From Streptomyces roseicoloratus (GTDB lineage: Bacteria > Actinomycetota > Actinomycetes > Streptomycetales > Streptomycetaceae): a DNA stretch of 64,000 nucleotides. Made by a program: the position numbers and the translations under genes. Location: positions 1-64,000 of the forward strand of contig NZ_SDOY01000119.1 of assembly GCF_004117935.1 (NCBI RefSeq). The letters run 5' to 3'. Below are positions 27,570 to 34,568 of this stretch, in pieces. The first letter of the stretch is position 1; every line of letters begins with the position of its first letter. The notes beneath the pieces were generated by a model. That model saw only the letters and a program-made list of their open reading frames with translations, made no database searches and was not told the origin of the DNA.

Positions 27570-28432
27570 TACAGCTTCCGGAACAGGCCCTCCTGCACCA
27601 CCGACACCAGCAGCCGTCCCTCGCGGTCGTAGATCCGGCCCCGGGCCAGGCCCCGGCCGCCCGTCGCGATCGGCGACTCCTGGTCGTACAGGAACCACTC
27701 GTCGGCCCGGAAGGGGCGGTGGAACCACATCGCGTGGTCCAGGGACGCCATGTCGAAGCCGCGAGGACCCCACAGCGGCTCGACGGGGATGCGGACGGCG
27801 TCGAGCAGGGTCATGTCCGAGGCGTACGTGAGGGCGCAGGTGTGCACCAGCGGGTCGTCGCCCAGCGGGCCCACCGCCCGCATCCACACCGCGCTGCGCG
27901 GGTCCCCGTCCGTCACCTCGGCCTTCGTCCAGCGCAGCCGGTCCACGTAGCGGATGTCGAAGGGCTGGCGGCGGGCCATCCGCTCCAGCGCCTCCGGCAG
28001 TACGCCCAGGTGGTCGCGGATCTCGTCCGCGAGCTTCGGCAGGCTCTCCGGGTCGGTGAGGTGCCGCGGTGGCAGCTGGTGCTCGAACGCGCCCTCCTCC
28101 GGCAGGTGGAAGGAGGCCGTCAGATTGAAGATCGTCCGGCCCTCCTGCACCGCCGTCACCCGCCGGGTGGTGAACGAACGCCCGTCGCGCACCCGCTCCA
28201 CCTGGTAGACGATCGGCACGCCCGGGCGGCCCGGCCGCAGGAAGTAGGCGTGCAGCGAGTGCACCGGCCGCTCGTCGTCCACGGTCCGCCCGGCCGCCAC
28301 CAGGGCCTGGCCCGCGACCTGCCCGCCGAAGACCCGCTGGAGCGACTCCTGCGGGCTGCGGCCGCGGAAGATGTTCACCTCGATCCGCTCCAGATCGAGC
28401 AGATCCACGAGCCTCTCGGCGGGGTTCGCCAC
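27569..28432 (-). CDS. tesB: Acyl-CoA thioesterase II
   Basis: Double hot-dog thioesterase that hydrolyses medium- and long-chain acyl-CoA. The 287-residue length is normal. The N-terminal hot-dog has VFGGQVAGQALVAAGRTV, HSLHAYFLRPG and SFTTRRVTAVQEG; the C-terminal one has SLDHAMWFHRPFRADEWFLY and GGRGLARGRIYDREGRLLVS. The catalytic Asp/Gln/Thr group of TesB fits these blocks. It lies 77 nt downstream of the helicase gene on the same strand and may be co-transcribed. Confidence 0.93.
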   Translation of the reverse strand: MANPAERLVDLLDLERIEVNIFRGRSPQESLQRVFGGQVAGQALVAAGRTVDDERPVHSLHAYFLRPGRPGVPIVYQVERVRDGRSFTTRRVTAVQEGRTIFNLTASFHLPEEGAFEHQLPPRHLTDPESLPKLADEIRDHLGVLPEALERMARRQPFDIRYVDRLRWTKAEVTDGDPRSAVWMRAVGPLGDDPLVHTCALTYASDMTLLDAVRIPVEPLWGPRGFDMASLDHAMWFHRPFRADEWFLYDQESPIATGGRGLARGRIYDREGRLLVSVVQEGLFRKL

Positions 28433-28509
28433 CTTGCTCCTCCTCCAGGGGATGTCCGACTACGGCCCAGGGCGGCCGACGACAGCCGACCGCGGCCGAC
28501 GGGAGCCGA

Positions 28510-31023
28510 CTACAGCTGTCCGACCGACGTCACACGGACCACCGCGCGGCCCTCCTCGTCCGAGGCCGCCAGGTCCACCTCCGCGCTGATGCCCCAGTCA
28601 TGGTCGCCGTTCGGGTCGGCGAAGGTCTGCCGGACGCGCCAGAGGCCGTGCTCGGGGTCCTCCTCGATGGACAGCAGCTTCGGGCCGCGCGCGTCGGGGC
28701 CGGTGCCGAGGTCGTCGTACTCGTCCCAGTACGCGTCCATCGCCTCGCCCCACGCGTCCGCGTCCCAGCCGGACTCCGCGTCCAGCTCGCCCAGCTCGTC
28801 CACGTGGTCCAGGGCCGCCAGCTCCACCCGGCGGAACATCGCGTTGCGCACCAGGACCCGGAACGCGCGCGCGTTCGCGGTGACCGGCTTGACCTGGTCG
28901 GCCTGCTCCTGCGCCTCCTCGGCGGTCTGGATCTCCGGGTTCGCCAGCTGCTCCCACTCGTCGAGCAGCGAGGAGTCGACCTGCCGCACCATCTCGCCCA
29001 GCCAGGCGATCAGGTCCTCCAGGTCCTCCGTCTTCAGGTCGTCCGGAATGGTGTGGTCCAGCGCCTTGTACGCGCTCGCGAGATAGCGCAGCACGATGCC
29101 CTCGGTCCGCGCCAGCTCGTAGAAGGAGGTGAACTCCGTGAACGACAGCGCCCGTTCGTACATGTCACGGATGACCGACTTCGGCGACACCGGGTGGTCA
29201 CCGACCCACGGGTGTGACTTCCGGTAGACGTTGTACGCGTGCCACAGCAGCTCCTCGAGCGGCTTCGGGTACGAGATCTCCTGGAGCCGCTCCATGCGCT
29301 CCTCGTACTCGACCCCGTCGGCCTTCATCGCGCCGACCGCCTCGCCGCGCGCCTTGTTCTGCTGCGCCGCCAGGATCTGCCGCGGGTCGTCCAGCGTGGA
29401 CTCCACCACCGACACCATGTCCAGGGCGTACGACGGCGACTCCGGGTCCAGCAGGTCGAACGCGGCGAGCGCGAACGTCGACAGCGGCTGGTTCAGCGCG
29501 AAGTCCTGCTGGAGGTCCACGGTCAGCCGGATCGTGCGGCCCTCGGCGTCCGGGGTGTCCAGCCGCTCCACGACACCGCCGTCGAGCAGCGAGCGGTAGA
29601 TCGCGATGGCCCGGCGGATGTGCCGCAGCTGGTTCTTCCGCGGCTCGTGGTTGTCCTCCAGGAGCTTGCGCATCGCGTCGAAGGCGTTGCCCGGCCGGGC
29701 GATCACCGACAGCAGCATGGTGTGCGTGACCCGGAAGCGGGAGGTCAGCGGCTCCGGCTCGGAGGCGATCAGCTTCTCGAAGCTGTTCTCGGTCCAGCCG
29801 ACGAAGCCCTCGGGCGCCTTCTTGCGGACCACCTTGCGGCGCTTCTTCGGATCGTCGCCGGCCTTCGCGAGCGCCTTCTCGTTCTCGATGACGTGCTCGG
29901 GCGCCTGCGCCACCACGAAACCGGCGGTGTCGAAGCCGGCCCGGCCCGCACGGCCCGCGATCTGGTGGAACTCCCGGGCCCGCAGCGTGCGTACCCGGTT
30001 GCCGTCGTACTTGGTCAGCGCGGTGAACAGCACCGTGCGGATGGGCACGTTGACGCCGACGCCGAGCGTGTCGGTGCCGCAGATGACCTTCAGCAGGCCC
30101 GCCTGCGCCAGCTTCTCCACCAGACGCCGGTACTTCGGCAGCATGCCCGCGTGGTGCACGCCGATGCCGTGCCGGACGTAACGCGACAGGTTCTTGCCGA
30201 ACTTCGTGGTGAAGCGGAAGTTGCCGATCATCTCGGCGATGGCGTCCTTCTCCTCGCGCGAGCACATGTTGATGCTCATCAGCGACTGCGCCCGCTCCAC
30301 GGCCTGCGCCTGCGTGAAGTGGACGATGTAGACGGGCGCCTGCTTCGTCTCCAGCAGCTCGGTCAGGGTGTCGGTGATCGGCGTGAGCCGGTACTCGTAC
30401 GACAGCGGGACCGGCCGGGTCGCCGAGCGGACCACTGCGGTCGGGCGGCCGGTGCGGCGGGTCAGGTCCTGCTCGAACATCGACACGTCGCCGAGCGTCG
30501 CCGACATGAGGACGAACTGGGCCTGCGGAAGCTCCAGGATCGGGATCTGCCACGCCCAGCCGCGGTCCTGCTCCGCGTAGAAGTGGAACTCGTCCATCAC
30601 GACCTGGCCGATGTCGGCGTCCTTGCCGTCGCGCAGCGCGATCGACGCCAGGACCTCGGCGGTGCAGCAGATGACCGGCGCGTCCGCGTTCACGGAGGCG
30701 TCGCCGGTCAGCATGCCGACGTTCTCCGTGCCGAAGATCTTGCACAGGTCGAAGAACTTCTCCGACACCAGCGCCTTGATCGGCGCCGTGTAGAAGGTGA
30801 CCTGGTCGTTGGCCAGCGCCGTGAAGTGTGCACCCGCCGCGACCAGCGACTTTCCCGAGCCGGTCGGCGTGGAAAGGATCACGTTGGCCCCGGAGACCAC
30901 CTCGATCAGCGCCTCCTCCTGGGCCGGGTAGAGCGTGATGCCCCGGTCCTCCGCCCATGAGGAGAAGGCCTCGAAGAGGGCATCGGGGTCGGCGGTCGGC
31001 GGCAGCTGATCGATAAGGGTCAC
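28510..31023 (-). CDS. DEAD/DEAH-box (Ski2-like) helicase with DUF3516
   Basis: An 837-residue RNA or DNA helicase. Motif I STPTGSGKSLVAAGAH (about 52-67), motif II MDEFHF (about 139), motif III LMSATLGDVSMFEQD, and motif VI HQIAGRAGRAGFDTAG place it in the Ski2/Mtr4-like superfamily 2. The C-terminal part corresponds to DUF3516, found in actinobacterial members, with a role in RNA processing suspected. GTG 31021-31023 (VTLIDQLPPTADPD) with an upstream GGGGG is a better start than ATG 31083, whose first 20 residues overlap the promoter region of the divergent gene. Confidence 0.92.
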   Translation of the reverse strand: MTLIDQLPPTADPDALFEAFSSWAEDRGITLYPAQEEALIEVVSGANVILSTPTGSGKSLVAAGAHFTALANDQVTFYTAPIKALVSEKFFDLCKIFGTENVGMLTGDASVNADAPVICCTAEVLASIALRDGKDADIGQVVMDEFHFYAEQDRGWAWQIPILELPQAQFVLMSATLGDVSMFEQDLTRRTGRPTAVVRSATRPVPLSYEYRLTPITDTLTELLETKQAPVYIVHFTQAQAVERAQSLMSINMCSREEKDAIAEMIGNFRFTTKFGKNLSRYVRHGIGVHHAGMLPKYRRLVEKLAQAGLLKVICGTDTLGVGVNVPIRTVLFTALTKYDGNRVRTLRAREFHQIAGRAGRAGFDTAGFVVAQAPEHVIENEKALAKAGDDPKKRRKVVRKKAPEGFVGWTENSFEKLIASEPEPLTSRFRVTHTMLLSVIARPGNAFDAMRKLLEDNHEPRKNQLRHIRRAIAIYRSLLDGGVVERLDTPDAEGRTIRLTVDLQQDFALNQPLSTFALAAFDLLDPESPSYALDMVSVVESTLDDPRQILAAQQNKARGEAVGAMKADGVEYEERMERLQEISYPKPLEELLWHAYNVYRKSHPWVGDHPVSPKSVIRDMYERALSFTEFTSFYELARTEGIVLRYLASAYKALDHTIPDDLKTEDLEDLIAWLGEMVRQVDSSLLDEWEQLANPEIQTAEEAQEQADQVKPVTANARAFRVLVRNAMFRRVELAALDHVDELGELDAESGWDADAWGEAMDAYWDEYDDLGTGPDARGPKLLSIEEDPEHGLWRVRQTFADPNGDHDWGISAEVDLAASDEEGRAVVRVTSVGQL

Positions 31024-31178
31024 GCCCCCATCTTGCCTGGATTCCGCACGGATGAGGGAACCGGCCACCGGATCGAAGATCACGGACGATAGGCTGGCCC
31101 GTCGACCGGCCGTGCGGCCGGCGCGCGACCGTGCGTCAACTGGGCGCCGGCGCGCGAGGAATGGGGCGGGGAACGACC

Positions 31179-31970
31179 ATGATGGGACCGGCGCACTCGC
31201 TGTCCGGAGCGGCGGCCTGGCTGGGCGTCGGAGCGGCAGCGGCGGCCTTCGACCATCCGATGCCGTGGCCGGTTCTGGTCGTCGGGGCGCTCATCTGCGC
31301 CGGTGCGGCCCTCGCGCCCGACCTCGACCACAAGGCCGCGACCATCTCGCGCGCCTTCGGACCCGTCTCGCGGGGGCTGTGCGAGATCGTCGACAAGCTG
31401 TCGTACGCCGTCTACAAGGCCACCCGCTCCTCCGCCGACCCCCGCCGGTCCGGCGGCCACCGCACCCTCACCCACACCTGGGTCTGGGCCGTCCTGATCG
31501 GCGCCGGCGCCTCGGTCGCCGCCGTGACCGGCGGGCGCTGGGCGGTCCTGGCGATCCTCTTCGTCCACCTCGTCCTGGCGGTCGAGGGCCTGCTGTGGCG
31601 GGCGGCGCGGATGTCCAGCGACGTCCTGGTGTGGCTGCTCGGCGCGACCAGCGCCTGGATCCTCGCCGGCGTCCTGGACCAGCCGGGCCACGGCTCCGAC
31701 TGGCTCTTCACCGGCCCCGGCCAGGAGTACCTGTGGCTGGGCCTGCCGATCGTGCTCGGCGCCCTGGTCCACGACATCGGCGACGCCCTGACCGTCTCCG
31801 GCTGCCCGATCCTCTGGCCCATCCCGGTGGGCCGCAAGCGCTGGTACCCGATCGGACCGCCGAAGGCCATGCGCTTCCGGGCCGGCAGCTGGGTCGAGCT
31901 GAAGGTGCTGATGCCGGCCTTCATGCTCCTCGGCGGGGTGGGCGGCGCGTCGGCGCTGGGCTTCTTCTAA
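31179..31970 (+). CDS. YdjM/DUF457-type membrane-bound metal-dependent hydrolase
   Basis: A 263-residue integral membrane protein of the LexA-binding YdjM/DUF457 family. It starts MMGPAHSLSGAAAWLG, with the metal-type motif GPAHSLSG, then LAPDLDHKAATISRAFGP (Asp/His motif), GHRTLTHTWVWAVL and LGALVHDIGDALTVSGCPIL. These His/Asp residues in or near membrane segments are the family's putative metal ligands. The substrate is unknown. ATG 31179 follows GGGGCGGGGAAC; the longer frame to 31131 has an unlikely polar start. Confidence 0.88.
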   Translation: MMGPAHSLSGAAAWLGVGAAAAAFDHPMPWPVLVVGALICAGAALAPDLDHKAATISRAFGPVSRGLCEIVDKLSYAVYKATRSSADPRRSGGHRTLTHTWVWAVLIGAGASVAAVTGGRWAVLAILFVHLVLAVEGLLWRAARMSSDVLVWLLGATSAWILAGVLDQPGHGSDWLFTGPGQEYLWLGLPIVLGALVHDIGDALTVSGCPILWPIPVGRKRWYPIGPPKAMRFRAGSWVELKVLMPAFMLLGGVGGASALGFF

Positions 31971-32003
31971 CGCCCGTCCGGCGGGTCGGGGGCGCGGCCC
32001 CGA

Positions 32004-32102
32004 CCCTGATCCGCCGGACCGGACCAGGGCCTGTCCGACCCTGATCCGCCGGACCGGACCAGGGTCTGTCCGGTCCTGATCCGCCGGACCGGACCAGGGC
32101 CG
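32004..32102. repeat. Three tandem copies of a 35-bp repeat
   Basis: The core CTGATCCGCCGGACCGGACC (followed by AGGG) starts at 32006, 32041 and 32076, giving an exact period of 35 bp with one or two changes per copy. A reversed copy of part of the unit (CCGGATCAGG) lies at about 32132. The repeats follow the YdjM-like gene by 34 nt and precede the remnant of an ABC exporter. Confidence 0.85.
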
Positions 32103-32213
32103 CCTCTTCCGGAGCTTGGCCGGGTCCGACCCGGATCAGGAAGGAACGGCCTGCCGCGGTCCGCACGGCTCCCGGCCGGGGCGGGCCCTCCCGGATCCCG
32201 GCCGGACCCGGGT

Positions 32214-32463
32214 CGCTCCCGGTCAGCCGTGCGAGCCGCCCGATGCCGAGACCCAGCCGGCCGCCGTCGCGGTCCACGACCGCCTGCACGGCGACACCGA
32301 CGCCGAGCGGCAGGCCGGCGATGCCGAGCTGCAGGAGCAGGCCCCACAGCAGACACCTCACGTGCCCGCCCAGCTGTTCCCTGCCCAGCCAGGGGAGGAA
32401 CCGGGAACCCGAGCGGACGTCCGGCACCCCGGGGTCGGCATACGGTAGATCGCGAATCTGCAT
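32214..32463 (-). pseudogene. N-terminal remnant of an ABC exporter permease
   Basis: The minus frame from ATG 32463 reads MQIRDLPYADPGVPDVRSGS, RFLPWLGREQLGGHVRCLLW and GLLLQLGIAGLPLGVGVAVQ, then AVVDRDGGRLGLGIGRLARL. From memory this matches the start of Streptomyces ABC exporters in which a six-span permease is fused to an ATPase. After about 83 residues the similarity ends and the frame runs into the 35-bp repeats, so the rest of the permease and the ATPase are gone. The ribosome site before the ATG is poor. Confidence 0.5.
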
Positions 32464-32645
32464 GATGTTCCCGGCGCTCTCGGCCGATGCCGTGGACCGG
32501 TCGGTCACGTGAAGTCGAACCGCTCCAGGCCGGCCCCGCCCGGTCGGCACCGGCAAACGATTTTCCGGCACCCGGGAACACATCCGGCCAAGCCGGGCCC
32601 CGCCCTCTGGACCGCGTCCCGAGGCCCGCGCTTCACTCACGGCCC

Positions 32646-34247
32646 ATGAGACAACGGAAGATCATGAGCATGATCAGCGGCCTCACCCTGGCCGCCGGAA
32701 TGCTGCTCGCCGCCCCCGCGGCGCACGCGGACGAGGCCCCGACCCCGCCGGCCGAGTTCGGCACCGACTGGCACGACCCGGTCACCGCCGCGCCGCCGGT
32801 CACCACCCCCGGCACCCGCACCTGCCGGGTCACCCTCGCCGCCGCCCGGTTCCGCGACTTCACGCCGTACAAGGGGAGTTACACCCCGCCGAAGGAGTGC
32901 GGCACCCGCTGGAACAAGGTGGTCCTGCGCCTCGAAGGCACGGTGAAGGGCCGCCAGTACGACCGCCTCGGCCACCTCGCCGTCGGCGGCGTCGAGATCC
33001 TCCGCACCTCCACGCCCGAGCCCTCGCCCGACGGCATCGCCTGGTCCGTCGAGAAGGACGTCACCCGCTACCGCGAGACCCTCAGCCGGCCGCAGCCCGT
33101 CGAGATGCTCATCGGAAACGTCGTCAACGAGACCTACACCGGCGTCATCGACGTCCGCGTCACCCTGACCTTCCACACCGCCCAGGGCGGCGTGCGACCC
33201 GCCGCGAACACCCCCGACCGCGTCCTGCCGCTCACCGGCGCCACCCTCACCACCCCGCGCAACACCGAACGGATCCTCGCCGAGGTGTACGCCACCGGCT
33301 CCGGCGGCGGCTGCGAGGAGTTCTGGTACCTCACCGTCCCCGACGCCGCGCCCTACTCCTGCAAGGCCACCGACGGCCCGTACCGGGAAGTGCGGATCTC
33401 CGTCGACGGGAAGCTCGCCGGCATCGCCGCGCCCTTCCCGCACGTGTGGACCGGCGGCTGGTCCAACCCCTTCCTCTGGTACGTGACCCCCGCGCCGCGC
33501 GCCTTCGACGTCCAGCCGATCGTCTACGACCTCACGCCCTTCGCGGCGCTCCTCAACGACGGCCTGGCCCACCGGATCGAGGTCTCCGTGGCCGGCGTCC
33601 CCGCCGGCCAGTCCGGCTGGAGCGTCCCCGCCAACGTGCTGCTCTGGCAGGACGAGGGCCGGGCCGTCGTCACCGGCGCCCTCGACCGGCACGAGTCCGG
33701 CACCCCGCGCAACTCCTCGGTGCACACGCCCGGTTCGCCCGACCGCGTCGACACCACGGGCGGCCACACCCTGACCGTCGCCGGCCACCTGAACACCTCG
33801 CACGGCCGGGTCGCCACCACCGTCACCCGCACCGTCGGCCACAGCTCCACGCACCGCTGGGGCGCCGACGAGAACCCGGACGCGCTCACCGCGCGCTGGA
33901 CCGACGACGAGACGGTGACCGTCGGCCGGACCGCCACCCGCACCCACCGCGCGTACGTCATGGACGGCGAGATCACCGTCTCGGCCGACAACCGGCTGCG
34001 GACGGTGCTGACCGTCGGCGGCCGCGCCTCCGTCGACGTGGTCCGCGCCGGCGAGCGGCTGTCCTGGTCCCGGCTCGACGACACGTACACCGGCGACGCC
34101 GCCTTCACCCTCGGCGTCCCGCGCGAGGAGCGGCACGCGGTCGGCACCAGCACCGAGCGCTACCGCCGCTACGGCTCCGACGGCTGCTACGACCGCTCCC
34201 TGACGACCGTCCAGGGCACCCTGGTCGAGGACCTGCGGCGCTGCTGA
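32646..34247 (+). CDS. Secreted PNGase A-like peptide-N-glycosidase
   Basis: A 533-residue exported protein related to plant-type peptide-N4-(N-acetyl-beta-glucosaminyl)asparagine amidase A. Signal peptide MRQRKIMSMISGLTLAAGML, then LAAPAAHADE. The core has RFRDFTPYKGSYTPPKECG, LRLEGTVKGRQYDRLGHLAV, GVEILRTSTPEPSPDGIAW, VEKDVTRYRETL and GGCEEFWYLTVPD, the recognised family pattern. It may remove N-glycans from eukaryotic or fungal glycoproteins in soil; activity is inferred. ATG 32646 is used; ATG 32664 (GGAAG nearby) would give a shorter signal. Confidence 0.85.
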   Translation: MRQRKIMSMISGLTLAAGMLLAAPAAHADEAPTPPAEFGTDWHDPVTAAPPVTTPGTRTCRVTLAAARFRDFTPYKGSYTPPKECGTRWNKVVLRLEGTVKGRQYDRLGHLAVGGVEILRTSTPEPSPDGIAWSVEKDVTRYRETLSRPQPVEMLIGNVVNETYTGVIDVRVTLTFHTAQGGVRPAANTPDRVLPLTGATLTTPRNTERILAEVYATGSGGGCEEFWYLTVPDAAPYSCKATDGPYREVRISVDGKLAGIAAPFPHVWTGGWSNPFLWYVTPAPRAFDVQPIVYDLTPFAALLNDGLAHRIEVSVAGVPAGQSGWSVPANVLLWQDEGRAVVTGALDRHESGTPRNSSVHTPGSPDRVDTTGGHTLTVAGHLNTSHGRVATTVTRTVGHSSTHRWGADENPDALTARWTDDETVTVGRTATRTHRAYVMDGEITVSADNRLRTVLTVGGRASVDVVRAGERLSWSRLDDTYTGDAAFTLGVPREERHAVGTSTERYRRYGSDGCYDRSLTTVQGTLVEDLRRC

Positions 34248-34568
34248 ACCCGACCGGGAGGTGCCCGGGGCGGGCCGCCGCCTTCCTGGTGACGCATGTC
34301 CGGACGAGCACCCGAATCTGCGACCGACCGTCCGCCTCCGGAACCCTGACGAGCGCGTCGTCCCCTACGAGGTCATGCGCGGGTACCTGGGGCAGGTGGC
34401 CGATCGGGCGGAACGCTGCCGCATCGCGTTCGAGCAGGAGCCTGAAGCAGGGGAACGATCACGCAGAGAACGGCGTGATCACGGCGTCGGAGCCTTTCAC
34501 CCGGCACGTCTGCCCGTCCGCCGTCCGGGCCGGATCCGGGCGCGGGCGCCTCGCCGGGGCGTCGCGGG
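34248..34568. other. Intergenic region with a possible gene fragment and a hairpin
   Basis: A plus-strand frame from GTG 34261 to about 34443 keeps high third-position G+C and reads protein-like (TVRLRNPDERVVPYEVMRGY, then LGQVADRAERCRIAFEQEPE), after which the bias is lost; it may be a decayed gene end that I cannot name. GATCACGC-N8-GCGTGATC at 34457-34480 is a perfect hairpin that could terminate the converging genes. Confidence 0.4.

Noticed and set aside
29198..30960. Long open frames on both strands inside the helicase gene
   Set aside because: They are shadow frames caused by high G+C; the helicase motifs lie only in the annotated frame.
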